Assembly (NCBI RefSeq): GCF_003589745.1
Contig: NZ_CP032364.1
Span: forward strand, 1,488,001-1,552,000
DNA length: 64,000 nucleotides
Source: Lachnoanaerobaculum umeaense
Lineage (GTDB): Bacteria > Bacillota > Clostridia > Lachnospirales > Lachnospiraceae
Reading direction: 5' to 3'
In this document: piece by piece, positions 1 to 9,435 of the stretch
How positions within the stretch are numbered: the stretch's first letter is position 1
How the letters are laid out: every line of letters begins with the position of its first letter
The notes under the pieces: model-generated
What the model was told of the DNA's origin: nothing
The model's database searches: none
The model's input: the letters and a program-made list of their open reading frames with translations, nothing else
Made by a program: the position numbers and the translations under genes

Positions 1-156
1 AAGATATATAAGTCCTTTAACAATCTGTCCGTTGACAATATTTCCAAATCCCATCAAAATCATGGAAAGTTTTGTTGATAATCCGCCTTCTTTTATTGCA
101 TTAGCGCAAGTGTATGGCGTAGGAAATTCATTAACTCTTTTTTTAAATAAACCCAT
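1..156 (-). CDS. MalF-type sugar ABC transporter permease, N-terminal part
   Basis: This gene runs off the left edge; 52 codons are visible and open throughout. The start is the second of two close ATGs (154-156), because that frame gives the usual Firmicute MalF-type N-terminus (MGLFKKRVNEF..., then KEGGLSTKLSMILMGFGN). It would be an inner-membrane permease subunit importing a sugar or oligosaccharide together with the solute-binding lipoprotein encoded just upstream. An AAGGGG ribosome binding site overlaps the stop codon of that gene, so the two are translationally close and surely one operon. The substrate cannot be told from this fragment. Confidence 0.8.
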   Translation of the reverse strand, partial: MGLFKKRVNEFPTPYTCANAIKEGGLSTKLSMILMGFGNIVNGQIVKGLIYL

Positions 157-168
157 TCCATTTACCCC

Positions 169-1407
169 TTAATTTATTCCATTACTGTTCATTGCGTCAT
201 TCATTGCTTCTGTCTGTTCTTTAGCATTATCATGTGTCACGCTCTTATTTCTGATTCCCTTACCCATGTTTTCAACAGGACTCCAGCAATTACTCATAGC
301 TGGTACAAACGGCTGAAGAATTGAAGTACTATTGAAAGTATTATTCTGTGCCAAAACAAGAGCATCCGATGAAATCTTAGGATCCTTCAAAAGTTCAGTA
401 TTACATGGTATAACATTTCTCATCTCATAGTGTGCTTTCTGTGCATCCAATCCACCAAGGTATACTGCAAGTGCAACTGCCTGTTCCATATGCTCACTAT
501 GTGAGTTTACTCCAATTGCCTTGGAACCTGCATATGCAAGCATCTGCTTTTGCTCCCCGTTAATAGTATAGGTAGGTAGCGAAACAACTCCCATATTATC
601 TCCAAGAGCTTTCTTAATAGGATTAGCCTCCCAAGAACCTGTAAACATTGCACTCACGCTGCCGTTACGAAGCCCCGCAAGTGCAGAACCGTCAGCATCA
701 ATTTTGAAATTAGGATTTGCTGCAAGGTCTATAACATAATTTGTAACATCTACAGCCTTGTCTCCTCCAAAGTCAACACCCTTTGACTCATCATTTTCAT
801 TTCCAAATAGTGTACATCCATTTCCAAGATAAAATGAAGGAAGATACCAAGAATTTACAAGCGGGAAAGATACCATTCCCTTCTTTAACATTGTATCAAG
901 ATTTTTCACATCATCATCAGAAAATACTGACTTGTCATAGAACATATACCAAGTATTTGTTGTAAATGGCACACCATAGAGTTCATTATTTACTGTAACT
1001 GAATTCAAGACCTCGTTTGAGTTGGTTGACTCGATTGCTTCTTTATACTTACCACCAAATCTTGCTATTGCTTTTGCATCTATAAGATTATTTATACGGT
1101 CATTTGCATACATAAATACATCCGCACTTGCCTCCGGATCCTGAGATACCTGATCCGCAGCTGTTGCCTCATCTGCAACCCCATAGACAAATGTGATATC
1201 CCACTCCGGGTGTTCATTCGCAAAATTTTTACACATTGTCTGAAGCCACTCACCACTGTCTTTTGACTGATCTTCTGATGGTGACCAAACCATTAGCCTG
1301 ACCTTCTCGACCCCACCTAAACTCTTGCTATTACCACATCCGGTAAGTCCGGTGCACAGAGTCAAAGCCATGATTCCTGTTAGAAATCTTTTAAGACTTC
1401 TTACCAT
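169..1407 (-). CDS. Extracellular sugar-binding lipoprotein of ABC importer (MalE-like)
   Basis: A 412-residue solute-binding protein of the extracellular family 1 type. It has a lipoprotein signal (MVRSLKRFLTGIMALTLC, then TGLTGCG, lipidated Cys near residue 24), followed by a mature domain beginning VEKVRLMVWSPSEDQ. The motif GVPFTTNTWYMFYDKSVF (about residue 145) and a segment around AMFTGSWEANPIKKAL are typical of maltose/oligosaccharide binders. It should capture sugar outside the membrane and deliver it to the permease encoded directly downstream. A LacI-type regulator is transcribed divergently across a 272-bp AT-rich gap and probably controls the operon. The ligand is not predictable from the sequence alone. 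Confidence 0.88.
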   Translation of the reverse strand: MVRSLKRFLTGIMALTLCTGLTGCGNSKSLGGVEKVRLMVWSPSEDQSKDSGEWLQTMCKNFANEHPEWDITFVYGVADEATAADQVSQDPEASADVFMYANDRINNLIDAKAIARFGGKYKEAIESTNSNEVLNSVTVNNELYGVPFTTNTWYMFYDKSVFSDDDVKNLDTMLKKGMVSFPLVNSWYLPSFYLGNGCTLFGNENDESKGVDFGGDKAVDVTNYVIDLAANPNFKIDADGSALAGLRNGSVSAMFTGSWEANPIKKALGDNMGVVSLPTYTINGEQKQMLAYAGSKAIGVNSHSEHMEQAVALAVYLGGLDAQKAHYEMRNVIPCNTELLKDPKISSDALVLAQNNTFNSTSILQPFVPAMSNCWSPVENMGKGIRNKSVTHDNAKEQTEAMNDAMNSNGIN

Positions 1408-1636
1408 AATCTTACTACCTCCTAATAAGAATTTTCGTATTGTTTCGTTAAGTTAAATATATAACTTTTTCAATTCTTAGTCAATCAATTTTCATGTATT
1501 CTTTATGTTTTTTTTAGTCTGCATAATACATCTTTACAATTTATATAATACCCCTTATTAGATTTCACTAAAAAAAATTGGTAAAACTATATATTTGTGT
1601 TATTTGTTGATTTTTATTATTTTATTCTATATAATT

Positions 1637-1657
1637 AAAGAAAATATTATTTTCTTT
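1637..1657. promoter_or_regulatory. Near-perfect AT-rich inverted repeat, candidate operator
   Basis: AAAGAAAAT-ATT-ATTTTCTTT is a near-palindrome just upstream of the LacI-type regulator start. It lies in the 272-bp intergenic region between that gene and the divergent sugar transporter operon. LacI-family proteins bind palindromes and often autoregulate, so this is a candidate operator. The AT-rich composition means chance symmetry is possible. I saw nothing else firm in 1408-1636 beyond promoter-like AT-rich sequence. Confidence 0.3.
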
Positions 1658-1679
1658 TGTTATGAAAGGATATTACTCT

Positions 1680-2702
1680 ATGACTACAATACAGGATATT
1701 GCTGATAAATTGGGCATTTCCAAGAGTACTGTGTCAAAAGCATTAAATGATGCACCTGATATTAGCGAAACTTTACGCAAACAAGTGCTGGAAACTGCAG
1801 TTGCACTGGATTACACTAAGCTTAGACGATATAAAAAGACTAAGAAAAGACTCTGTATTTTAATAGAGAAAGAAAATATTGAGTATGAAGAGCCACATCA
1901 CTTTGCTTATGATATTGTTATGGGATTCCGTCAGTTGGCAGAGCCTGCCGGATTTTATGTTGAAATAGTACCTGTTGATGTAAAATTACAAAAAAATACA
2001 CCTTATGATGTTTTTATGCTTGAGCATGACTACGTAGGTTCTTTTGTACTTGGATTTTCGCTCAATGATACATGGCTTGATGATTTTAAGAACAGCCATA
2101 CTCCTGCTGTACTTTTTGACAACTATGTCACCGGAAATCCATACACTGCCTATGTAGGTATTGACAATGATGAGGGAATGGAGTTAGTGCTGAAACATCT
2201 TACAAATCTTGGACATAGAAAAATAGCTTACCTTAGCGGTTCACTTGGCTCCTATGTACTTCAGAGAAGACATGCAGCTTTTTTAAGTGCTATGCATCGT
2301 CATGGGCATAAAACCACAGCTAAAAACACCGGATGTTCTTATTGTTTATCAGAATGTATAGAAAAGCATCTTCCAAAGTTCTTAAAAGCAGGAATGACGG
2401 CTATTATATGTAGCCATGATACTATAGCAAATGCATCAATAATTCAGTGTCAACAGCTTGGTTATAAGGTGCCTGAAGACATAAGTATTATAGGGTTTGA
2501 TGATTTACCTCTAGCTGAATATACATTGCCTCCTCTTACCACTATTAAACAGGATAGAGTAGAACTTGGTAAGAGTGGCTTCTATGCACTCTCAAGTTTA
2601 CTGAATAATATACCAATCAGTACATTTTTACTGCATGCAAAACTTATTGAAAGAAAGTCCACTTACAATGTTTATATTGAAAAAAAAAGCAACGCTCTGT
2701 AA
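1680..2702 (+). CDS. LacI-family transcriptional regulator
   Basis: A 340-residue LacI/GalR regulator. The N-terminal helix-turn-helix is clear (TTIQDIADKLGISKSTVSKAL, residues 2-22), followed by a periplasmic-binding-like effector domain with the family signature DISIIGFDDLPLAEYTLPPLTTI near the C-terminus. I chose the ATG at 1680 rather than an in-frame ATG at 1662, because AAAGGA at 1665-1670 is correctly spaced for 1680 and the HTH then starts at residue 2. It is divergent to the sugar-binding protein and permease, which it likely represses until their substrate is present. An intrinsic terminator follows directly. Confidence 0.92.
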   Translation: MTTIQDIADKLGISKSTVSKALNDAPDISETLRKQVLETAVALDYTKLRRYKKTKKRLCILIEKENIEYEEPHHFAYDIVMGFRQLAEPAGFYVEIVPVDVKLQKNTPYDVFMLEHDYVGSFVLGFSLNDTWLDDFKNSHTPAVLFDNYVTGNPYTAYVGIDNDEGMELVLKHLTNLGHRKIAYLSGSLGSYVLQRRHAAFLSAMHRHGHKTTAKNTGCSYCLSECIEKHLPKFLKAGMTAIICSHDTIANASIIQCQQLGYKVPEDISIIGFDDLPLAEYTLPPLTTIKQDRVELGKSGFYALSSLLNNIPISTFLLHAKLIERKSTYNVYIEKKSNAL

Positions 2703-2726
2703 TATTACAGTTAGTTGCTTTTTTGT
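2685..2726. terminator. Bidirectional intrinsic terminator
   Basis: A stem with GCAAC/GTTGC arms and an inner CTGTAATATTACAG palindrome is flanked by A-rich sequence on the left and TTTTTTG on the right. It lies between the convergent LacI-type gene and pflA and can terminate both. Confidence 0.75.
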
Positions 2727-2728
2727 GT

Positions 2729-3475
2729 TTATATCTTATCCCGGATACTACCTTGCAATATCTTATCAGCATTCCTCACCCTTTCCTCAGTGGGTGGCTC
2801 TATACCCTCAAGTTTATACTCAATTCCCAGATTGTCCCATTTATGTCTACCCAATGTATGATATGGCAGTACCTCTATTTTTTCTACATTTTTCACGGTG
2901 GAAATAAATTCTCTAAGTTTAATTAGATCCTCATCATAATCACTTCTCTCAGGTACTAAAACATGACGAATCCAGATCTTTTTCCCCATTTCATCCATAG
3001 TTTTTGCCATCTCCAGTATATGATCGTTTTTCATGCCTGTTATAATTTCATGTCTTTTATTATTTATCTCCTTTATATCAAGCATAATAAGATCTGTATA
3101 TTTCATCAAAATTTTAAACTTTTCAAAAAACTTTGATTCTTTACTGAACGGTCCTCCGGCAGTGTCAAGACATGTGTTTACTCCATTTGATTTGCACAGT
3201 TTAAACAGTTCTGTTACAAAATCTATCTGTAATAGTGGCTCACCTCCACTGACAGTAATGCCTCCATCATCCTTCCAATATGGTCTATATCTTATTGCCT
3301 TATCAAATACTTCCTGAGCATTAAATACCTGATTTACCCTTGTAGACCATGTGTCCGGATTGTGACAGAACTGACACCTCATAGGACAGCCTTGTACAAA
3401 TACAACAAATCTTACACCCGGTCCGTCTACCAGTCCAAATGTCTCAAATGAATGTATATTTCCTCTTACTTCCAT
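2729..3475 (-). CDS. pflA: Pyruvate formate-lyase activating enzyme
   Basis: A 248-residue radical SAM glycyl-radical activase. The signature CPMRCQFCHNPDTW (CX3CX2C, about residues 30-43) binds the 4Fe-4S cluster, and the SAM-binding GG motif appears as DGGITVSGGEPLLQ. The N-terminal HSFETFGLVDGPGVRFVVF is typical of PflA. It generates the glycyl radical on PflB in the cytoplasm under anaerobic conditions. It lies 67 bp downstream of pflB on the same strand, the usual order; a hairpin in that gap may reduce its expression relative to pflB. Confidence 0.96.
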   Translation of the reverse strand: MEVRGNIHSFETFGLVDGPGVRFVVFVQGCPMRCQFCHNPDTWSTRVNQVFNAQEVFDKAIRYRPYWKDDGGITVSGGEPLLQIDFVTELFKLCKSNGVNTCLDTAGGPFSKESKFFEKFKILMKYTDLIMLDIKEINNKRHEIITGMKNDHILEMAKTMDEMGKKIWIRHVLVPERSDYDEDLIKLREFISTVKNVEKIEVLPYHTLGRHKWDNLGIEYKLEGIEPPTEERVRNADKILQGSIRDKI

Positions 3476-3494
3476 AATTCCTCCGAAATCGAAA

Positions 3495-3522
3495 GGCTAT
3501 GCAAAGTAAACTTTACATAGCC
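3495..3522 (-). terminator. Hairpin between pflB and pflA
   Basis: GGCTATGTAAAG-TTTA-CTTTGCATAGCC (minus strand; one mismatch) follows the pflB stop and is followed by TTTCG, which makes it only a weak terminator. It could act as an attenuator or an mRNA-stabilising stem so that pflB is made in excess over its activase. Confidence 0.55.
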
Positions 3523-3542
3523 AAATATAGAATCAGTTTATA

Positions 3543-5783
3543 TTATAGCCTCTCATGGCATGTTCTAGCGATAACATCCAGCTGCTGTTCTCTTGTAAGA
3601 TCAATAAACTTAACAGCATAGCCTGAAACTCTTATTGTAAAGTTTGCATACTCTTCCTTTTCCGGATGCTCCATTGCATCTATAAGCTTTTCTGTTCCGA
3701 ATACATTTACATTGAGGTGATGTGCACCCTGATCAAAGTATCCGTCCATTACTTGAGTAAGATTTTTCTTTTGCTCATCCTCACCATGTCCAAGTGCAGA
3801 TGGATTAATAGTCTGAGTATTGGAAATACCGTCAAGTGCATACTCATATGGCAACTTTGTAAGTGAATTTAGTGATGCCAAGAGACCGTTTTTCTCTGCA
3901 CCATAGCTTGGATTTGCTCCGGGTGCCAGTGGCTCTCCTGCCTTTCTTCCATCAGGCATACTTCCTGTCGCCTTACCATATACTACATTTGAAGTAATTG
4001 TAAGGATGGAGGTAGTAGCCTCAGAATTTCTATAAGTATGTCTCTTCTTTACCTTTGTAAGAAATGTCTTTAAAAGCCATATCGCAATATCATCAGCTCT
4101 ATCATCATCATTTCCGTATCTTGGGAAATCACCTGTTGTCTCATAGTCAACCACGATTCCGTTTTCATCACGAATAGTCTTTACCTTTGCATATTTTATA
4201 GCGCAAAGTGAATCTACTACATGTGAAAATCCTGCAATACCTGTTGCAAAGGTTCTTCGTACATCCGTATCTATAAGTGCCATTTCGGCAGCTTCATAAT
4301 AATACTTATCATGCATATATTGAATAAGATTTAAAGTATTTACATAAAGTCCTGCCAACCAATCCATCATCACATCATATCTCTTCATTACCTCATCATA
4401 ATCAAGGTATTCAGAGGTTATTGGTCTATATGCAGGTCCAACTTGCTCTTTGGTTTTTGCATCTACACCACCATTAATAGCGTACAAAAGACATTTTGCA
4501 AGATTTGCTCTGGCTCCAAAGAATTGCATTTCCTTTCCTGTTTCTGTAGCTGAAACACAGCAACAGATAGAATAATCATCTCCCCATACCGGACGCATTA
4601 CATCATCATTCTCATATTGTACTGAACTTGTTCTTATAGAAATAGCAGATGCATACTCCTTAAAAGTCTTAGGCAGTCTGCTTGAATAAAGCACTGTAAG
4701 ATTAGGTTCAGGTGATGGTCCCATATTCTCAAGTGTATGTAAAAATCTGAAATCTGTCTTTGTAACCATTGATCTTCCATCCATACCAAGACCTGCTACT
4801 TCAAGTGTAGCCCAAACAGGATCTCCTGAAAAAAGCTGATTATATGAAGGTGTTCTTGCAAATTTTACCATTCTAAACTTCATTACTATATGATCTATCA
4901 GCTCCTGTGCTTCACTCTCTGTAAGTTTACCCAATTTCAAATCTCTTTCAATATAGATATCAAGGAATGTAGAGATTCTTCCTACACTCATGGCTGCACC
5001 ATTTTGTGTCTTGATAGCTGCCAGATATCCAAAGTATAGCCACTGCACAGCTTCCCTTGCATCCTTTGCAGGTTTTGAAATATCAAATCCGTATGCTGCA
5101 GCCATTTCCTTCATTTGCTCAAGTGCTTCTATCTGCATTCCAAGTTCATCTCTTAGACGAATCACTTCATCAAGCATGGTGCCGTCACCACAGTTTTTTA
5201 AATCTTCTTTCTTTTTTTCTATAAGAAAATCTATTCCATATAGTGCGACCCTTCTATAATCTCCTACAATTCTTCCTCTTCCATATGTATCAGGAAGTCC
5301 TGTAATTATTTTATTATGTCTGGCTGCATGCATTTCATCTGTATACGCATCAAATACTGCCTGATTATGTGTTCTATGATATTCTGTAAATATCTTATGA
5401 AAACTCTCATTTGTCTTGTAGCCATAAGTACTTGCAGCCTGCTCAGCCAGCTTGATTCCTCCAAATGGCATGAATGCTCTCTTTAAAGGCTTATCAGTCT
5501 GAAGTCCAACCACCTTCTCCAAATCCTTCATTCCTTCGTTGATATATCCCGGACCATAAGCTGTAATAGTAGATACAACCTCGGTCTCCATATCAAGAAC
5601 TCCGCCTTTAGCTCTCTCCTCTTTTTGAAGTCTTGAAAGCTCACCCCAAAGCTTGTTTGTAGCTTCTGTAGGATCTGCAAGGAAACTTTCATCACCACTG
5701 TATATTGTATAATTATTTTGTATAAAATCACGCACATCTACATCATCACGCCATTTTCTTCCTTTAAAACCATCCCAGCACAT
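3543..5783 (-). CDS. pflB: Formate C-acetyltransferase (pyruvate formate-lyase)
   Basis: A 746-residue glycyl-radical enzyme converting pyruvate and CoA to acetyl-CoA and formate. The catalytic adjacent cysteines are in [16 protein letters not shown] and the glycyl radical loop is the C-terminal [13 protein letters not shown]. Length matches PflB. I start at ATG 5781-5783 ([11 protein letters not shown]) because a near-perfect AAAGGAGGTACTT precedes it; an in-frame start seven codons upstream would include this ribosome binding site. It is a main energy enzyme of mixed-acid fermenters, with pflA directly downstream. Confidence 0.97.
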   Translation of the reverse strand: MCWDGFKGRKWRDDVDVRDFIQNNYTIYSGDESFLADPTEATNKLWGELSRLQKEERAKGGVLDMETEVVSTITAYGPGYINEGMKDLEKVVGLQTDKPLKRAFMPFGGIKLAEQAASTYGYKTNESFHKIFTEYHRTHNQAVFDAYTDEMHAARHNKIITGLPDTYGRGRIVGDYRRVALYGIDFLIEKKKEDLKNCGDGTMLDEVIRLRDELGMQIEALEQMKEMAAAYGFDISKPAKDAREAVQWLYFGYLAAIKTQNGAAMSVGRISTFLDIYIERDLKLGKLTESEAQELIDHIVMKFRMVKFARTPSYNQLFSGDPVWATLEVAGLGMDGRSMVTKTDFRFLHTLENMGPSPEPNLTVLYSSRLPKTFKEYASAISIRTSSVQYENDDVMRPVWGDDYSICCCVSATETGKEMQFFGARANLAKCLLYAINGGVDAKTKEQVGPAYRPITSEYLDYDEVMKRYDVMMDWLAGLYVNTLNLIQYMHDKYYYEAAEMALIDTDVRRTFATGIAGFSHVVDSLCAIKYAKVKTIRDENGIVVDYETTGDFPRYGNDDDRADDIAIWLLKTFLTKVKKRHTYRNSEATTSILTITSNVVYGKATGSMPDGRKAGEPLAPGANPSYGAEKNGLLASLNSLTKLPYEYALDGISNTQTINPSALGHGEDEQKKNLTQVMDGYFDQGAHHLNVNVFGTEKLIDAMEHPEKEEYANFTIRVSGYAVKFIDLTREQQLDVIARTCHERL

Positions 5784-5901
5784 AAGTACCTCCTTTAATA
5801 TCAAATAATATAGTTAGGTTTTGCTAACCTATCTATGCCCTGATAATATCACCAGTAAATTTAATATTCAAGTCTTATTTGTTAAATTTTTCCCATGTTC
5901 T

Positions 5902-5940
5902 TAATAAAAAACAATTCCTAGTATACTGCTAGGAATTGTT
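5902..5940 (-). terminator. Intrinsic terminator of the former thiamine operon
   Basis: On the minus strand AACAATTCCTAG and CTAGGAATTGTT form a perfect stem followed by a run of T (5902-5910). It lies downstream of the cytX relic, so the operon's terminator survives although its genes do not. Confidence 0.8.
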
Positions 5941-6002
5941 TGAATGTTTATACATTATATATGCTTTGATCAGAGATTTTCAGTCCACAAAATAAGCCTT
6001 TA

Positions 6003-6280
6003 TTAAACCGCTTTTCTTTTTATAAATATTTTATTTACTATAATAGAAATACCTATTGTAATTATCATACTAGGTACAGTACTTCCGATTGGCGTATCCA
6101 TCTTTATCAATATCCTATATATTATAAATCCTATTATCCATATGATAATATTTATTACTGAAAAATTCCATTAAGGAAACCTAATGATGCAAAATATGTA
6201 CCTGTCAAAATCTCCGCTATAGAGACTGCCGCTCCAAACCAAATCAAACCATTTTCAAATATAGAGGTACGCTTATTCAT
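6003..6280 (-). pseudogene. cytX: cytX relic (hydroxymethylpyrimidine transporter, internally deleted)
   Basis: From ATG 6280 the frame reads MNKRTSIFENGLIWFGAAVS... to about residue 33, which is the typical N-terminus of the CytX permease, and then stops. In another frame the following DNA gives INIIIWIIGFIIYRILIKM and IGSTVPSMIITIGISIIVNK, ending KRKAV-stop at 6003; this reads like the last membrane helices of the same permease. Almost the whole middle of a roughly 400-residue protein is missing, so an internal deletion has fused the two ends. A good ribosome binding site (AAAGGAG) remains. It would have imported the pyrimidine precursor of thiamine. The CytX N-terminus assignment is firm; the C-terminal match is inference. 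Confidence 0.75.
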
Positions 6281-6399
6281 TATTATTCTCCTTTGCATAT
6301 TCGCCTTTTATATTAAAGGCATGTTTCATAGGTCCACTTCCCTTTCCAAGATCAAGCTAATCCTGAGATACTTAACTTTTTGATATTACTTTCCTCCAT
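6273..6399 (-). pseudogene. Relic of a thiamine-salvage gene (possibly thiD-like)
   Basis: After AGGAGGATTACTT the frame reads MEESNIKKLSISGLA and stops. A shifted frame then gives DLGKGSGPMKHAFNIKGEY and ends at a TAA (6273-6275) overlapping the cytX relic start. The tail resembles the C-terminus of HMP kinase-type (ThiD) proteins, but with so few residues this is a guess. As in cytX, only the two ends remain, with the middle deleted. Its place directly after a TPP riboswitch and overlapping cytX argues for a thiamine-salvage role. Confidence 0.5.
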
Positions 6400-6470
6400 A
6401 AGTAATCCTCCTAAAATGTATTCTTAACTATAAAACTTATAGATCATATATTCAGGTCGAATTTTTGCAA

Positions 6471-6500
6471 TAAAAAATGAGATACAAGAACCTGTATCTC
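6471..6500 (-). terminator. Riboswitch expression-platform terminator
   Basis: On the minus strand GAGATACAGG-TTC-TTGTATCTC is followed by ATTTTTTATTG. It lies 20 nt downstream of the TPP aptamer and before the first relic start codon, the position expected for a riboswitch-controlled transcription terminator. Confidence 0.75.
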
Positions 6501-6519
6501 CTGAAAAAAAAGTAAAAAA

Positions 6520-6604
6520 ACATTTCCCTACGTTGGCATTATCCAAATCAGGTAATCGGTCGAAAGTCACACTTCCCTCTCAGCCTATATATAAGCTCCC
6601 AAGT
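6520..6604 (-). promoter_or_regulatory. TPP riboswitch (THI element)
   Basis: The minus strand carries the conserved THI-box cores in order: GGCTGAGAGGGAAG, then GACCGATTACCTGATTTGG, then ATAATGCCAACGTAGGGAA. CTGAGA, ACCTGAT and the GATAATGCCAACGTAGGGAA region are the TPP-binding signatures. It is followed by a terminator hairpin, so TPP should switch off transcription of the downstream genes. Those genes are now only deleted relics, which makes this an orphan riboswitch. Confidence 0.93.
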
Positions 6605-6663
6605 CAAACATTTAATTACAAGAAGTATATCACTCTAAAATAAAATGTCAATCTAAAAAATCG

Positions 6664-6697
6664 GGTGGACTGATAATCAATCCTCCCGTTTTTTAAT
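6664..6697. terminator. Bidirectional terminator after the Dabb gene
   Basis: CGGGTGG and CCTCCCG arms with an inner GGACTGATAATCAATCC stem, bounded by AAAAAA on one side and TTTTTT on the other. It ends the Dabb-uvrC side operon and insulates it from the riboswitch. Confidence 0.7.
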
Positions 6698-6699
6698 TT

Positions 6700-6993
6700 C
6701 TATACAAAATAATCTATAGCTACTCTAGAATTTGTATTTGGTTTTATCAGGCTATCTACAATAGCTACATGTTCTCTAGATAATGAATATCTATCAAGTG
6801 CAGCCTTATCCTTTACATCCAATATCAGAATAATATCATGTGTACTGGTTGGCAATATATTGTAGACTACATCTGCATGTTCTACTTCGCTCATCCTTTC
6901 GCACAAGTCCAAAAGACTGGTCTTTATTTCCTCACCAAGTCTTGGAATATTTATCCCCTCATTGAACTTCCACATTACGATATGTCTTAACAT
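6700..6993 (-). CDS. Dabb-family (stress-responsive A/B barrel) protein
   Basis: A 97-residue protein beginning MLRHIVMWKFNEG, the usual start of the Dabb/Stress-responsive alpha-beta barrel family (PF07876), with SLSREHVAIVDSLIKP near the C-terminus. These are small dimeric ferredoxin-like proteins of uncertain role in bacteria. A clear AAAGGAGGA precedes the ATG. It lies 37 bp downstream of uvrC on the same strand and may be cotranscribed. No catalytic assignment is possible. Confidence 0.85.
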   Translation of the reverse strand: MLRHIVMWKFNEGINIPRLGEEIKTSLLDLCERMSEVEHADVVYNILPTSTHDIILILDVKDKAALDRYSLSREHVAIVDSLIKPNTNSRVAIDYFV

Positions 6994-7030
6994 AAATCCT
7001 CCTTTAGTATATTAATGCCAAACCATCAAG

Positions 7031-8881
7031 TCAGACATTTTGTTCTTGTTTAGCTTTTGAAAAGAATTCATATACTGCACCGGCAGCCCTTTTATTCATT
7101 CCGTCTACTGACATCAGTTCTTCTAAACTTGCATTTTTGATATTGTCAATATCCTTAAAGTGCTTCATAAGAGCTTTTCTTCTTACTATACCAACTCCCT
7201 CTATATCATCCAATACAGACCTTACCTGTGTCTTTGACCTTAGACTTCTATGATACTCTATTGCAAATCTATGTGCCTCATCCTGTATTCTAGTTATAAG
7301 CAAAAATCCCTGTGAATGTGTATCTATAGGTATTTCAACATTATTGTAATATAATCCTCTGGTTCTATGATTGTCATCTTTCACCATTCCACAAACCGGA
7401 ATATTTAGTCCAAATTCTTCCAAAACTTTCAGGCAGATATTTACCTGACCTCTTCCTCCATCCATAAGTATTATATCAGGCAGCTTATTAAATCTGGTAT
7501 CTTTTTCATCTATACCATGATCAAATCTTCTTGTAAGAACCTCTTTCATAGAAGCATAATCATTCGGACCTATAACTGTTTTTATTTTGAATTTTCTATA
7601 ATCACTCTTCTTTGGCATTCCATTCTCATATACTACCATAGAACCTACAGATTGAACACCTGAAATATTTGAAATATCATAGGCTTCCATCCTATTTAAA
7701 TTGGAGAGTGAAAGCAATTCCTCTATTTCTTTCACTGCACCTGTACTTCTTGCTTCCTGCCTTTGAAGCTTTTCTCTATCTTTGGTAAGAACAATCTCTG
7801 CATTTTTCTTTGCAAGTTCTACCAACTTTTCCTTAGAGCCTTTTTTTGGCACAATAATACTTACCTTAGATCCCCTCTTGGCAGAAAGCCATTCCGATAT
7901 GAGTTCACTGTCCTTAAGTTCATACTGTGACATGATTTGTCCGGGTACAAACGGTGTTCCGGCATAGAACTGCTTTATAAAGCTCTCTAAAATATCAACC
8001 TTTTCATCATCCATAGCTACCTGTATATAATGATGTTCTCTGCCTACCATTTTGCCTTCACGAATAAAGAACACCTGTACAACAGCATCTCTCTCATCTC
8101 TTGCCATTGCAATAATATCTCTATCTTTTGCATCATCAGAAGTGATTTTTTGTTTTTGAGTAATATGAAGTACAGAATTTAATAAATCTCTTTGCTTTGC
8201 TGCATCCTCAAATTTCAGTTCAGCTGAAAGTTTCTCCATTTCTTCTCTGATTTTGTTTATAATAGGGTCAAAATCTCCGCTCAAAAATCTGAGAGTTTCT
8301 GTAACATTCTTATTATAGTCCTCTTTGGAAATATAATTCTGACATGGAGCATCACATTGATGTATGAAAAAGTCAAGACATGGGCGTTCTGCACCTATAT
8401 CCTTTGGCAAATTTCTGCTACAAGTTCTAAGTTTGTATACTCTATTCAATAGATTTATAGTATCTCTTACAGCATTACCGCTTGAAAAAGGTCCGAAATA
8501 TCTGTTCTTATCCTTTTTTATCTGCCTTACCATCTGTAGTCTTGGATATTCCTCTTTTACAGTCAATTTTATGTAGGGATATGTCTTGTCATCCCTAAGC
8601 ATGGTATTATATCTTGGTCTATGTTCCTTTATAAGATTGTTTTCAAGTACCAATGCCTCCAATTCTGAATCAGTAACAATATACTCAAATCTTTCTATCT
8701 TTGAGACCATTTGTTTTATCTTTGTGCTCTTATCCTTACTAGATTGAAAATACTGTCTAACCCTGTTTTTTAGAGAAATAGCCTTACCCACATATATAAT
8801 ATCATCCTTTTTGTCATGCATTATATATACTCCGGGTTGACGAGGCAGTTTTTTTAATTCATCTTCTATTACAAATGCCAT
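7031..8881 (-). CDS. uvrC: Excinuclease ABC subunit C
   Basis: A 616-residue UvrC, normal length. The N-terminal GIY-YIG nuclease is visible ([20 protein letters not shown], residues 15-34). A UVR motif follows ([18 protein letters not shown], about 215-235), then the RNase H-like nuclease half with [11 protein letters not shown] and [12 protein letters not shown], and C-terminal helix-hairpin-helix repeats ([31 protein letters not shown]). It makes the dual incisions in nucleotide excision repair with UvrA and UvrB, which are not in this window. It sits 3 bp downstream of the DUF1653 gene, so the two are cotranscribed. Confidence 0.97.
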   Translation of the reverse strand: MAFVIEDELKKLPRQPGVYIMHDKKDDIIYVGKAISLKNRVRQYFQSSKDKSTKIKQMVSKIERFEYIVTDSELEALVLENNLIKEHRPRYNTMLRDDKTYPYIKLTVKEEYPRLQMVRQIKKDKNRYFGPFSSGNAVRDTINLLNRVYKLRTCSRNLPKDIGAERPCLDFFIHQCDAPCQNYISKEDYNKNVTETLRFLSGDFDPIINKIREEMEKLSAELKFEDAAKQRDLLNSVLHITQKQKITSDDAKDRDIIAMARDERDAVVQVFFIREGKMVGREHHYIQVAMDDEKVDILESFIKQFYAGTPFVPGQIMSQYELKDSELISEWLSAKRGSKVSIIVPKKGSKEKLVELAKKNAEIVLTKDREKLQRQEARSTGAVKEIEELLSLSNLNRMEAYDISNISGVQSVGSMVVYENGMPKKSDYRKFKIKTVIGPNDYASMKEVLTRRFDHGIDEKDTRFNKLPDIILMDGGRGQVNICLKVLEEFGLNIPVCGMVKDDNHRTRGLYYNNVEIPIDTHSQGFLLITRIQDEAHRFAIEYHRSLRSKTQVRSVLDDIEGVGIVRRKALMKHFKDIDNIKNASLEELMSVDGMNKRAAGAVYEFFSKAKQEQNV

Positions 8882-8884
8882 CTA

Positions 8885-9433
8885 TTACCTTAATCTTTTC
8901 CCCTCAAAATGTTGTTGCATATTCAGATACGCAATAAAATCCGCAATATCTATTTCTATATCAATTCTTTTTCTTTTTAAACCATAAATATCAAACATAG
9001 CATCCAATTGCTTTTCTGTAATAAAACTCTTATTTGCCAGAAGTATCTTTTTCTTAGTGCTAAAATCCTCCGCTTCCAAAAATTTTATAAAATAATCTTC
9101 TGCAAATTTTGTATCTTCAACCTCTGAAGAATCAATTACATCTTTTTTCAATTCTTCATCCTCTGATTTATCCAAAGCCTCCGTTTTCTCTACCTGCTCT
9201 GATATGTCTATTTTCTCAAAGCGATACCTTTGACCTACATCAGGGTATTTCTCCTTGTCCACTTCACTCAAAAACATATCCAGAGGTCTGGCATATACTC
9301 CAAAATCTCCATATAAAGCTTGATATATTACTAACTTTTCTTTGGTTTCAGAATGTGTAGCTATATTAACTATCTGATAAATTTTATTTTTAAAATGCTT
9401 ATAAAACTCTCCCGGTTTTGGATTATCTCTCAT
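8885..9433 (-). CDS. DUF1653-domain protein
   Basis: A 182-residue protein whose first 75 residues (MRDNPKPGEFYKHFKNKIYQ..., QALYGDFGVYARPLDMFLSEVD) match the DUF1653 family. That small domain often appears alone and has no known activity. The remaining hundred residues are acidic (SEDEELKKDVIDSSEVED) and then helical, and I do not recognise them. The start at 9433 is favoured over an in-frame upstream one because CAAGGAGGC lies directly before it. The upstream SMI1/KNR4 gene ends 2 bp before this start and uvrC begins 3 bp after its stop, implying one operon. Confidence 0.85.
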   Translation of the reverse strand: MRDNPKPGEFYKHFKNKIYQIVNIATHSETKEKLVIYQALYGDFGVYARPLDMFLSEVDKEKYPDVGQRYRFEKIDISEQVEKTEALDKSEDEELKKDVIDSSEVEDTKFAEDYFIKFLEAEDFSTKKKILLANKSFITEKQLDAMFDIYGLKRKRIDIEIDIADFIAYLNMQQHFEGKRLR

Positions 9434-9435
9434 AT

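Noticed and set aside
2635..2926. Plus-strand frames after the LacI-type gene
   Set aside because: They run through the terminator and then antisense to pflA, without a ribosome binding site.
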